This document shows positions 1 to 7,060 of a DNA stretch of 11,462 bases, in pieces (the first letter of the stretch is position 1; each line of letters begins with the position of its first letter). The notes beneath the pieces were generated by a model that was not told the DNA's origin, made no database searches, and saw only the letters and a list, made by a program, of their open reading frames with translations. Position numbers and translations under genes: made by a program. The stretch lies in contig CABUPM010000071.1 in assembly GCA_902493345.1 (NCBI GenBank), positions 1-11,462 of the forward strand, written 5' to 3'. This DNA comes from an uncultured Eubacteriales bacterium (lineage in GTDB: Bacteria; Bacillota; Clostridia; Lachnospirales; Bianqueaceae).

Positions 1-1
1 A

Positions 2-523
2 GAGCGGCAGATGTGGCGCCAGGAGCGCAGGAATCTCAACCAACAGCTGATGAATTTGTCGCCTACCGAGCGCCGCGAAGCACGCCAGCAGATGAAATTA
101 TACCAAGAGCTAGGACTTGAGAAATTACCCCTGGATAAGGATGTATCCTTTGACGGGACGGTTCTCGATTCCAGAGCCGAGATCATCCTCTATGAATTCC
201 TGAAAAATCTAGGCATTGTGACCGAGCATAACCGCCCGCTTGATTCTGGATCCTATAGCTATTGGCCTGATTTTACCTTCACCATCTATGGCAAAAGGGT
301 ATATCTGGAGCATATGGGCAAACTAGACGATCCCCAATACCATCGCAAACAAGTCGAAAAGATCAAAAACTACAAAACCCATGATATCCGGCTCGGCGAA
401 AATCTCGTCATCACAAGCTCCCATAGACACTTCCAGGCACCCAGAATTCTCTGGCAACTCGTGATCCGCGGAGTTTTGTCAGCCGCAAAAGCGAGAAAAC
501 TGATCAAAAAGATCAAAAAGTGA
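2..523 (+). CDS. PD-(D/E)XK nuclease-like protein, C-terminal part (5' end outside window)
   Basis: The reading frame is open from base 2 to the TGA at 521-523 and has no ribosome binding site before the first ATG at 11, so the gene very probably starts upstream. Numbering from that ATG, residues 1-35 are a charged, probably helical segment rich in Arg and Gln. Residues 47-130 look like a restriction-endonuclease fold core: SRAE (Glu57), then WPDFTF (Asp87), then YLEHMGK (Glu100, with Lys104 four residues on), followed by a Tyr/Lys-rich helix. This E...D...E-x-x pattern is known from the C-terminal nuclease domains of helicase-associated and uncharacterised proteins in Firmicutes. The tail is very Lys-rich. 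Nuclease activity is an inference: the classic E-x-K signature appears here as E-H-M-G-K. It is separated from the pilus operon by a repeat-filled gap and is probably unrelated to it. Confidence 0.6.
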   Translation, partial: ERQMWRQERRNLNQQLMNLSPTERREARQQMKLYQELGLEKLPLDKDVSFDGTVLDSRAEIILYEFLKNLGIVTEHNRPLDSGSYSYWPDFTFTIYGKRVYLEHMGKLDDPQYHRKQVEKIKNYKTHDIRLGENLVITSSHRHFQAPRILWQLVIRGVLSAAKARKLIKKIKK

Positions 524-591
524 CAATTCTTATTCTTGGCACCCTCCCTTCCAGAAGTCCGTCCCTCCACGAAAAATCAAGAAAAAACTCT

Positions 592-788
592 AACCCTCTG
601 GTACATTTAAGAGTCTCATCTTCTTAAAGTATATCAGAGGGTTTCAAAAATCCAGAGGAATCCATAACCCCTCTGATATACCCGGGAGTCTTATTCTCCC
701 AAGTGTACCAGAGGCTTTTCAAGGCTCCAGAGAACACCATAAGACCTCTGGCATACCCAGGAGTCTCATTCCCCAAGTGTACCAGCGG
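592..788. repeat. Three-copy 75-bp tandem hairpin array
   Basis: Three related units begin with CCTCTG at 595, 670 and 745, an exact 75-bp period. Each folds on itself: outer arms 592-600 with 635-643 (nine perfect pairs), 670-675 with 709-714, and 745-750 with 783-788 (one mismatch). The apical element GAGTCT(C/T)AT recurs at 611, 686 and 761. The upper stems differ in sequence but stay paired: TTTAAGA/TCTTAAA in unit 1, GGGAG/CTCCC in unit 2, a short GGA/TCC in unit 3. The linkers also share CCAGAG and CCATAA; the linker CCAGAG can pair instead with the next unit's CTCTGG, giving a rival fold. The gene-free stretch is 524-900; I see nothing recognisable in 524-591, and 789-848 is AT-rich with T-runs at 802-807 and 813-818. 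No known RNA family is recognised. Confidence 0.8.
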
Positions 789-848
789 GTTGATAGGGCT
801 CTTTTTTATACATTTTTTAATCTGAGTCATAGATTTTATTTTCTGGAA

Positions 849-854
849 TATAAT
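849..854 (+). promoter_or_regulatory. Possible -10 box for the pilus operon
   Basis: A perfect TATAAT lies in AT-rich DNA 46 bases before the ATG at 901. No good TTGACA-like box lies 16-18 bases upstream (GTCATA at 826-831 is poor) and there is no TGn extension, so it may need an activator or may be chance. If it is real, transcription would start near 861, which rules out the upstream in-frame ATG at 853 as a start codon. Confidence 0.4.
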
Positions 855-880
855 GGATTATGTTTTATCGCTTCATAACA

Positions 881-892
881 AAGGAAGGGAAG
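881..892 (+). promoter_or_regulatory. Ribosome binding site choosing the 901 start
   Basis: The purine-rich run AAGGAAGGGAAG ends 8 bases before ATG 901. The alternative in-frame ATG at 853 has no such site and overlaps the possible -10 box. Confidence 0.7.
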
Positions 893-900
893 AATCCGAA

Positions 901-1197
901 ATGACTGCTAAAGAATTAAAGAAGCTGCGCCGCGTCGATCTCCTGAATATTCTTTTGGCGCAGAGCCAGGAAATCGACCGTCTGCGGGAAAAGCTCCGTG
1001 AAACCGAAGCTGCGCTGCAAGACAAGACTCTTATGATCGATAATGCCGGTTCCATTGCCGAAGCCTCTTTACAGCTGAGCGGCATTTTCCATGCTGCCGA
1101 GCTTGCCTGCCAGCAGTATACGGATAATATCCGGCTACTGAATGAACGTCAGGAAGCGCTTCTGGCGCAGCAGGAAAAAACGGATATCGTATCATGA
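901..1197 (+). CDS. Small coiled-coil protein of pilus locus, function unknown
   Basis: A 98-residue soluble protein with no signal peptide or membrane segment. Residues 3-20 are basic (KELKKLRR) and lead into an almost continuous helix. Residues 17-48 carry a heptad-like run (LLAQSQEIDRLREKLRETE), and a second helix spans about 62-92. The central AGSIAEASLQLSG is the most distinctive block. From memory, similar short proteins sit beside signal peptidases and pilins in other Clostridia and are sometimes labelled 'DNA repair protein'; nothing in this sequence supports a DNA repair role. It is the first gene of the operon and its stop overlaps the start of the signal peptidase gene (ATGA), so the two are translationally coupled. 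A cytoplasmic partner or assembly factor for the peptidase is a reasonable guess, no more. Confidence 0.75.
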   Translation: MTAKELKKLRRVDLLNILLAQSQEIDRLREKLRETEAALQDKTLMIDNAGSIAEASLQLSGIFHAAELACQQYTDNIRLLNERQEALLAQQEKTDIVS

Positions 1198-1778
1198 GGC
1201 GGCAGATACCTTTGGAACTACCCGGACCGGAGGAGCTGGAAGCTGAGCTGAACCGTGTGCAATATGCTGTTCGCTATCGTCAGATCCTGCGCAGTACCCT
1301 CTATTCTCTGGTCGTTGTGGCCGCCTCTGCCATACTAATCGCGACGGTCTGGATGCCGGTATTGCAGATCTACGGCTCCTCCATGTCTCCCACTCTGGAG
1401 GAAGGGGATATTGTCGTTTCCCTGAAGGGTTCTTCTGTTCAGCAGGGGGACCTGATCGCCTTTTATCTGGGCAATAAGATTCTAATCAAACGCTGCATCG
1501 CCCTGCCCGGCCAATGGGTCGATATTGATGAAGACGGCAATGTCTATATTGACGGAACACGGTTGGATGAGCCGTATCTCATCGATCGTTCGCTCGGAGA
1601 CGCCAATATTACATTCCCCTATCAGGTGCCGGATCATCGGTATTTCTGTATGGGGGACCACCGCTCCACTTCTGTCGATTCCAGGCACACCGAAGTCGGC
1701 TGCGTATCCGATGAACAGATTCTCGGCAAAATCGTGTTCCGGGTTTGGCCTTTTTCGGGGTTGGGAGCGGTTCAATGA
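1194..1778 (+). CDS. Type I signal peptidase (pilus-associated)
   Basis: A 194-residue membrane-anchored serine protease that cleaves signal peptides from exported preproteins on the outer face of the membrane. Residues 1-34 are a charged cytoplasmic helix and 35-55 a single membrane segment. The catalytic Ser is Ser63 in GSSMSPTLEEGD, the general-base Lys is Lys99 in LIKRCIALPGQ, and the conserved box E is GDHRSTSVDSR (154-164). Both catalytic residues are present. That matters because some streptococcal pilus-locus homologues (SipA/LepA type) lack them and act as chaperone-like factors. One N-terminal membrane segment and Ser/Lys chemistry fit the bacterial P-type rather than the SipW/ER type (Ser/His). 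It overlaps the preceding gene by 4 bases, and its stop codon abuts the ribosome binding site of the tip adhesin gene. Probable substrates are the three pilins downstream. Confidence 0.92.
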   Translation: MRRQIPLELPGPEELEAELNRVQYAVRYRQILRSTLYSLVVVAASAILIATVWMPVLQIYGSSMSPTLEEGDIVVSLKGSSVQQGDLIAFYLGNKILIKRCIALPGQWVDIDEDGNVYIDGTRLDEPYLIDRSLGDANITFPYQVPDHRYFCMGDHRSTSVDSRHTEVGCVSDEQILGKIVFRVWPFSGLGAVQ

Positions 1779-1786
1779 GGAGGTGA
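1778..1786 (+). promoter_or_regulatory. Strong ribosome binding site for tip adhesin
   Basis: AGGAGGTGA matches the 16S rRNA tail closely, lies 7 bases before ATG 1794, and overlaps the signal peptidase stop codon. This fixes the start of the adhesin and implies coupled translation. Confidence 0.85.
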
Positions 1787-1793
1787 CATTTTC

Positions 1794-4652
1794 ATGGTCG
1801 ATTTCCACCTGCCGGATATGGATCCATATACCCAAAAGTCTCGCAGGCGCCGGATCCGGCGCAGAACTACCGCATGTCTCGCGGCTGCCGTAGTCTTCTG
1901 CACCGCGTATGCCTTGATCCTGCCTGCCGTAACCATAGAAAAAGAATGTCCGATTCCAGAACACACGCACACAGAGGAATGCTATACCCAGATTGTCTCT
2001 TTGGTCCCGGTCTGTACACCGCAGTCCCTTGCGGTTCATCAGCATACAGCTGAATGCTCTTCCAACTGCGGCTACGCAGATTTTGTAATCCATGTACATG
2101 ATTCCCTCTGTTATGAAGAGGATGGTCAATTATGGTGTCCGCTGCCGGAGGTGTGTGAACACATTCACGACGACAGCTGCTATGTTCTGCCGTCCCCGCA
2201 TGTCCATGATGCCAATTGCTATACGCAAGAAGGCGAGCTGATCTGTACGTGGCAAGAACCAGAGGGCGATCCAGAACCTGTACTGATCTGTGAACGTCCG
2301 GAGATCTTCTGCCACCAGCATGCCGATCGCTGCTATGACAGTACCGGAATTCTTATCTGCGGACAGACGCAGATTCTGGCGCACCAACACGATTCGTCCT
2401 GTTTTACAGCCGTGGAAACTGACGCAGCAGAACTGACCTGCGGTATGGCAGAGCACACCCATACCTCGGAGTGTATCCCTGCCCCAGAGGAATCAGATGG
2501 CAGCCTGGAAGAGTCCTCTCACGACAGCGATATCTCGGATGAAGAGGATTCCTATGCCGATGAATCCTCCCTCACTACAGAAGCAGAAGAGCCAGAGACT
2601 TCTGACGAATACAATAGCATCGCCGAACCCTGCCTTGGAACCAACTGGCTTCTGCTGCGAAGCAGTGGTTGGTGGGATCGGTACAGCGGATACACGCCGG
2701 ATACTGACTATGGCTATCGCACTCCGCCGTTTTACGGTTTTCCTGTACTGTCCGAAGCAGCTGCCGCTCCTTCTTCTGTCCAGATCGATGATGCGGGCGG
2801 TACCCGCCAGAATACGGAAGACGGCGTATCCGTCAGCAAGACCATTGCTGGTACGGACATTGAGAATGTCTTTGATATCACTCTGACAGTTCAGACACCG
2901 CAGATTATAGAGCGGATTACTCAGGAACCGGATATGGCCGTAGTCATCGTCATGGATATCTCCCATACCATGAAAGAGGACTTTGACGGTGAGACACGCT
3001 ACAGCGCCGCCATGGAGGCGGCTGAAAGCTTTCTGGATAACTTTGCCGCCAACAATTCTCTAGGAATCTGTAAGGTCGGCTATGTAGCCTTCAATACAGA
3101 CGCGCATCAGATCTTCGGCTTGCAGCCGTGTACAAACAGCACACAGGCCAATGCTCTGAAGAATCTCATGCTCTCTTCTACCGGCAGGATCATCGATCCG
3201 GTGGAATACTCCGTGTCGCATTCCCGTTTTACCAATATTGAAGCCGGATTAAAGATGGCGAGCGATATGCTGAACGGAGTCTCCAATACAAATAAGTTCA
3301 TCATCTTTCTCAGTGACGGATTTCCCACGACGTATATCCGCAGTGATTATTCCGGCTATGATCCCTATGACTCTACCGGGCGGTTCTATGACCATGTGCT
3401 GAACAGAAAATGCCTCTACGGAAACAGCTATTCCGATGAAGCAGCCATCCGCGCCAGAAAGATGGCCTCCTCCATTAAAGACAGCGGCACCACCATCTTT
3501 TCCATCGGTGTGGATGTCGGCGGTCAAACGATCCAGACCTATATTACCAAAAGCGAAAAGGTCACCGGCTTCTCCGTGGTGGACCGTACCGGCACTTCCT
3601 ATGAGATCGGCGACGCATCCAGTGCCGGAGCCTATAAGAACTGGCTGAGTAACGGCATTGGTTCCGGATATTACTATGACAGCACCAATACCCAGGGACT
3701 GAAGGATGCTTATGATACGATCTTTCAGACGATTCAGCAGAATATCGAGACTGCCGCCGCTGCCGATTGGGTCGCCGAAGACCCCATTCCCACCATGACA
3801 CCGGATGCCATCGAATTCATCGGGATGTACGATCAAGGCGGGACGCTGCAATGGAGTCTGAATGGTACCCATGAAAATAACGCAGAGAACTCTGCCTCCT
3901 ATGCCACCGATACCAGCACGATCCGTTGGGATCTGAAGGAATCCGGATACACCTCACAGGTCAATGGAAACACGACTCTCTACACCTATCAGCTTCGATA
4001 TCGGGTCCGCCTGAAAAATGAGGATCCGGCCTTTGTCGAGAATCAGGTCTATGAAACCAATGGCCGAACGACGCTGCAATACCGAGTGATCCGAAGTACA
4101 GACGGTGTCGCCTCCATTTCCGACCCCAAAACCATCGAGTTTCCGGTTCCTTCCATTCACGGCTTTTTGGAAGATCTCACCTTCCTCAAGCAGGATAACC
4201 ACGGAAATTGCCTGCCCGGTGCGCAGTTCACTCTGCAGCATGATCCACAATGCGGGAAATGCCGTGGGAACGGTACATCTCTGCCGCTTCCGGATCACAC
4301 CGCCATCTCCGGCGAGGACGGAAGCGTTACCTTCCGTAATATCCCTTCCGGGCACACCTATCTGCTGAAAGAAACAAAAATCCCTTCCGGATATTCCGCA
4401 GACGGGACCCAATACACGGTCACCATCCGCTATGACCAATTGACTGTCACAGCTGCCGCCTCCGGCGGAAACGAGATTCCATGGGATGGTATCGTGATCA
4501 ACAATACCTATTATGAACTGCCCGCTACCGGCGGAAATGGTACTGCTATGTATACGATAGGGGGAATACTGCTGATTCTGGCCGCCCTCTTCCTGTTGTA
4601 TATATATAATCACCGCAATGTTCCAAGCGGTTCCATTGGAACAAAAAATTAA
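1794..4652 (+). CDS. vWA-domain tip pilin/adhesin with Cys/His-rich repeats, LPATGG-anchored
   Basis: A 952-residue surface protein, the probable pilus tip. Residues 1-25 are cytoplasmic with RRRRIRRR; 26-46 are a membrane segment containing AYALILPA, with a possible cleavage after AYA (38-40). Residues 52-227 hold eight HxHxxxC units and 18 Cys. Residues 231-270 are an acidic Ser/Glu/Asp linker, and 280-320 an aromatic-rich stretch. VSVSKTI (Lys349) begins a beta domain. The von Willebrand A domain covers about 378-655, with MIDAS residues in DISHT (Asp388, Ser390, Thr392), FTNIE (Thr480) and SDG (Asp508). A SpaA/Cna-B domain covers 790-906: Lys799, Glu860 in LKETKIPSGY, and Asn903/904 are the expected isopeptide residues. 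The sorting signal is LPATGG (909-914), followed by membrane segment 917-937 and a short tail. The architecture parallels streptococcal RrgA-type tip pilins. Binding target unknown. Confidence 0.88.
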   Translation: MVDFHLPDMDPYTQKSRRRRIRRRTTACLAAAVVFCTAYALILPAVTIEKECPIPEHTHTEECYTQIVSLVPVCTPQSLAVHQHTAECSSNCGYADFVIHVHDSLCYEEDGQLWCPLPEVCEHIHDDSCYVLPSPHVHDANCYTQEGELICTWQEPEGDPEPVLICERPEIFCHQHADRCYDSTGILICGQTQILAHQHDSSCFTAVETDAAELTCGMAEHTHTSECIPAPEESDGSLEESSHDSDISDEEDSYADESSLTTEAEEPETSDEYNSIAEPCLGTNWLLLRSSGWWDRYSGYTPDTDYGYRTPPFYGFPVLSEAAAAPSSVQIDDAGGTRQNTEDGVSVSKTIAGTDIENVFDITLTVQTPQIIERITQEPDMAVVIVMDISHTMKEDFDGETRYSAAMEAAESFLDNFAANNSLGICKVGYVAFNTDAHQIFGLQPCTNSTQANALKNLMLSSTGRIIDPVEYSVSHSRFTNIEAGLKMASDMLNGVSNTNKFIIFLSDGFPTTYIRSDYSGYDPYDSTGRFYDHVLNRKCLYGNSYSDEAAIRARKMASSIKDSGTTIFSIGVDVGGQTIQTYITKSEKVTGFSVVDRTGTSYEIGDASSAGAYKNWLSNGIGSGYYYDSTNTQGLKDAYDTIFQTIQQNIETAAAADWVAEDPIPTMTPDAIEFIGMYDQGGTLQWSLNGTHENNAENSASYATDTSTIRWDLKESGYTSQVNGNTTLYTYQLRYRVRLKNEDPAFVENQVYETNGRTTLQYRVIRSTDGVASISDPKTIEFPVPSIHGFLEDLTFLKQDNHGNCLPGAQFTLQHDPQCGKCRGNGTSLPLPDHTAISGEDGSVTFRNIPSGHTYLLKETKIPSGYSADGTQYTVTIRYDQLTVTAAASGGNEIPWDGIVINNTYYELPATGGNGTAMYTIGGILLILAALFLLYIYNHRNVPSGSIGTKN
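1962..2474 (+). repeat. Array of eight HxHxxxC coding repeats in the tip adhesin
   Basis: Protein residues 57-227 contain HxHxxxC at 57-63, 82-88, 100-106, 123-129, 136-142, 174-180, 197-203 and 221-227. Most units are preceded 4-10 residues earlier by another Cys (52, 74, 92, 115 or 121, 166, 189, 216), giving a recurring C...H-x-H-x3-C set. The copies differ strongly at DNA level, so the array is old rather than freshly duplicated. Confidence 0.85.
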
Positions 4653-4659
4653 GAAAGGA
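4653..4659 (+). promoter_or_regulatory. Ribosome binding site choosing the 4669 start
   Basis: GAAAGGA directly follows the adhesin stop codon and lies 9 bases before ATG 4669, after which a clean signal peptide begins. The in-frame ATG at 4618 lies inside the adhesin gene and would add 17 residues ahead of the signal peptide. Confidence 0.8.
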
Positions 4660-4668
4660 TGCTCATTT

Positions 4669-6129
4669 ATGAAGTACATGAAAAAATTTGCCAGCCTTCT
4701 GCTGGCGCTGGCCATGACGCTTGGCCTGACCACCGCCACCTTTGCCGACGGCACCAATACTATTACCGTTACAAACACGGTTGCGGGCCAGCGCTATGAC
4801 CTATACAAAATCCTGAATCTGGATGTCAACGCGGATCTCTCCGCCTACAGCTACACCGTGAACTCCGCCTGGGCAGATTTCTTCGCTGAGAGCGCCCCGG
4901 GGCTTACTTATGTCCGGATCGATTCTCAGGGCTACGTCACCTGGAAAGACAATGCCGACGCAGCAGCCTTTGCCAAGGCGGCCGAAGCCTTTGCCGCATC
5001 CAAGCCTCTGACACCTCTGGACAGCCAGACTGCCGCGGAAGATACCACGGAACTCACCTTTACCGGTCTGGAAGCCGGTTATTACCTTGTTACCTCCACA
5101 CTCGGCACCAAGGCGATCGTCGCCACGACGCCTGATAACCCGACTCCTTCCATTGCGGAGAAAAATGAAGTTCCTACCAATGAGAAAAAGGTAGAAGAGG
5201 ACTCCACTCTTGCTTATGGTCCGGTCAATGACGCCGATATCGGCCAGACCGTGAACTTCACCTCCACGATTACCGCTCAGCCCGGTGCAGAGAACTATGT
5301 GTTCCACGATACCATGTCCGAGGGCCTGACACCGGACTTTTCTTCCATCAAGATCTTTGTTGGAAATAACGAACTTTCGTCTGATCATTACAATCTGGTG
5401 ACGACGGGTCTTACGGATGGATGCACCTTTGAAATCGTGTTCAAACAGTCCTATCTCGATACCATCACCGCCGCGACGGTTCTGGACGTCCGATACTCTG
5501 CTGTTTTGAATGAAAAAGCCGTGATCGGCAGCACCGGCAATCCCAATACCAGTAAGCTGAGCTACGGCGACAGCAACAACACCAAGTATACTCCTGACAG
5601 CCAGACCACAACCAAGACCTGGGAGTTCCAGATTTTCAAATATGCCAAGAACACCAATGAGACCGAACGTCCTCTGACCGGCGCCAGATTTACATTGAGT
5701 AAGAACGCGGACGGCAGCAATCCCATCCGTCTGGTCAAGATCTCCGCGGAGGGCACAGCGACCCATATCTATCGTGTCGCTCAGGATGGTGAAACCAGCA
5801 TTACCGAATTTGAATCCGGCGCCAGCGGCACCATTCAGATTCAGGGACTGGATGCCGATACGTATTATCTGACAGAGACTCTGCCTCCTGCGGGTTATAA
5901 CCAGCTTGCCTCTCCTATTAAGGTAACCATCGACCACAACGGCAATGTTACAAAGGATGAGGATACGACCGCACTGGCTGACAACATGGTCAAGGTCGAG
6001 AACAAATCCGGAACAGAGCTGCCATCTACCGGCGGCACAGGAACGATCATCTTCTATGTTCTCGGTTCCGTACTGGTTCTGACCGCATTCGTCGCACTGG
6101 TGACCAAGAGACGTATGAATGTTCGATAA
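4669..6129 (+). CDS. Major (backbone) pilin, LPSTGG-anchored
   Basis: A 486-residue exported shaft subunit. Residues 1-26 are a signal peptide (KKF, Leu/Ala core, cleavage near TFA|DG). Domain 1 spans about 29-160. SIAEKNEVPT (161-170) is the likely pilin motif: Lys165 in EKN matches the YPKN-type lysine that class C sortases use to link subunits, though the match is loose. Domain 2 (about 172-316) has the look of a fimbrial isopeptide-forming D2 domain, with candidate Lys173/174, Asp214 in FHDTM and Asn293. Domain 3 (about 318-447) is SpaA/Cna-B: Lys324 in QIFKY, Glu403 in LTETLPPAGY, Asn445 in VENKSG. LPSTGG lies at 451-456, then membrane segment 459-477 and a KRR tail. It is followed by the hairpin at 6149-6172 and then the pilus sortase gene. 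Size, domain order and paired isopeptide residues fit SpaA/FctA-type backbone pilins. Confidence 0.92.
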   Translation: MKYMKKFASLLLALAMTLGLTTATFADGTNTITVTNTVAGQRYDLYKILNLDVNADLSAYSYTVNSAWADFFAESAPGLTYVRIDSQGYVTWKDNADAAAFAKAAEAFAASKPLTPLDSQTAAEDTTELTFTGLEAGYYLVTSTLGTKAIVATTPDNPTPSIAEKNEVPTNEKKVEEDSTLAYGPVNDADIGQTVNFTSTITAQPGAENYVFHDTMSEGLTPDFSSIKIFVGNNELSSDHYNLVTTGLTDGCTFEIVFKQSYLDTITAATVLDVRYSAVLNEKAVIGSTGNPNTSKLSYGDSNNTKYTPDSQTTTKTWEFQIFKYAKNTNETERPLTGARFTLSKNADGSNPIRLVKISAEGTATHIYRVAQDGETSITEFESGASGTIQIQGLDADTYYLTETLPPAGYNQLASPIKVTIDHNGNVTKDEDTTALADNMVKVENKSGTELPSTGGTGTIIFYVLGSVLVLTAFVALVTKRRMNVR

Positions 6130-6148
6130 GTAACTTTTCCCTTGTATT

Positions 6149-6172
6149 CCGGCGGAGATTCCCCTCCGCCGG
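6149..6172 (+). other. GC-rich intercistronic hairpin
   Basis: CCGGCGGAG (6149-6157) pairs perfectly with CTCCGCCGG (6164-6172) around a 6-base loop. No T-run follows, so it is not a standard intrinsic terminator. It lies 20 bases after the backbone pilin stop and 20 bases before the sortase ribosome binding site (AAGGAGA, 6192-6198). Likely roles are protecting the pilin mRNA 3' end or partial attenuation. Confidence 0.75.
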
Positions 6173-6205
6173 GTCCATGGGATACAACCTCAAGGAGAGA
6201 CCCGC

Positions 6206-7060
6206 ATGAAGAAAAAGCGAGATCATTTTTTAACAGTACTTTTCATCCTGATCCTTTTTGCGGGTTTGTCCTTGCTGCTGTATCCCAGCATAAGCAACTA
6301 CTGGAACTCCTTTCACTCCACACAGGCAATCGCCAATTATACAGAAAAGGTCGCCAATCTGGACCATCAGGAATACGACAGCCTGTGGAATGCGGCCCGG
6401 AGGTACAATGAGGAGCTTCTGCAGCATGGTACCGCCTATCGGTTGACAGATGAACAAGCGCAGCAATATGAGTCACTGCTGAATGTATCCGGGCTCGGTA
6501 TCATGGGATCCATTGAGATCCCGGAAATCGATGTAAGCCTGCCAATCTATCACGGCACGGATGAATCCGTCCTGCAGGTGGCTGTGGGACATCTGGAATG
6601 GTCCAGCCTGCCCGTAGGAGGCGAAGGAACCCATTGCGTTCTCTCCGGCCATCGGGGTCTTCCCAGCGCCAAACTGTTTACCCACCTGGATAAACTGGAA
6701 AAGGGAGATACCTTTCTTCTCTGTATCCTAGATGAGGTCCTGACCTATGAAGTAGATCAGATTCTCATCGTAGAGCCGCAGGAAACCGCTGCTCTGCAGA
6801 TTGAGCCTGGCAAGGATTACTGTACTCTTGTAACCTGTACCCCTTACGGCATCAATACCCATCGGCTTCTGGTCCGCGGACACCGGATCGATACCGTGCA
6901 GGCAGCATCCGCCATCCGTATCACAGCGGATGCCATCCAGATTGAACCGCTGTTGGTGACTCCGATTGTGGCCCTGCCGATTCTGCTGGTTCTGCTGATG
7001 ATTCTGCTGCGGCCAAAGAAGCCGCGAAACCATGGAGGTGACACTGATGAAGTTCTATAA
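6206..7060 (+). CDS. Class C (pilus) sortase
   Basis: A 284-residue membrane transpeptidase that cuts LPxTG signals between Thr and Gly and joins pilin subunits. Membrane segments at residues 8-27 and 251-268 flank an extracellular catalytic domain; two anchors are typical of class C. Catalytic residues are His149 in LSGHRGLPSAKLF, Cys211 in TLVTCTPYGINTHR and Arg220. The segment GSIEIPEIDVSLPIYHGT (101-118) is the usual first strand of the barrel. No DPW/DPF lid motif is visible between residues 68 and 95, where class C enzymes normally carry it. The start is set by AAGGAGA 7 bases upstream. The 3' end overlaps the basal pilin gene by 14 bases. It is the probable polymerase for the LPSTGG backbone pilin and LPATGG tip protein. 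Confidence 0.93.
   Translation: MKKKRDHFLTVLFILILFAGLSLLLYPSISNYWNSFHSTQAIANYTEKVANLDHQEYDSLWNAARRYNEELLQHGTAYRLTDEQAQQYESLLNVSGLGIMGSIEIPEIDVSLPIYHGTDESVLQVAVGHLEWSSLPVGGEGTHCVLSGHRGLPSAKLFTHLDKLEKGDTFLLCILDEVLTYEVDQILIVEPQETAALQIEPGKDYCTLVTCTPYGINTHRLLVRGHRIDTVQAASAIRITADAIQIEPLLVTPIVALPILLVLLMILLRPKKPRNHGGDTDEVL
7034..7041 (+). promoter_or_regulatory. Ribosome binding site choosing the 7047 start
   Basis: GGAGGTGA inside the end of the sortase gene lies 5 bases before ATG 7047. The in-frame ATG at 7032 overlaps this site, so 7047 is the better start. Confidence 0.8.

Noticed and set aside
592..788. Regularly spaced repeats that could suggest a CRISPR array
   Set aside because: The whole 75-bp unit is repeated, including the linkers, so there are no unique spacers, and no cas gene is in the window.
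853..900. Longer start for the coiled-coil protein at ATG 853
   Set aside because: No ribosome binding site there, and it overlaps the TATAAT at 849-854, whereas ATG 901 has a good site.
4801..5937. Long minus-strand open frame (378 codons) opposite the backbone pilin
   Set aside because: It lies wholly inside a well-supported pilin gene, has no ribosome binding site or recognisable domain, and looks like a codon-bias shadow. The same holds for minus-strand frames at 1482-2129, 3249-3872 and 3954-4778.
6142..6411. Plus-strand 89-codon frame overlapping the start of the sortase gene
   Set aside because: It runs through the intercistronic hairpin and is out of frame with the strongly supported sortase; no protein features.
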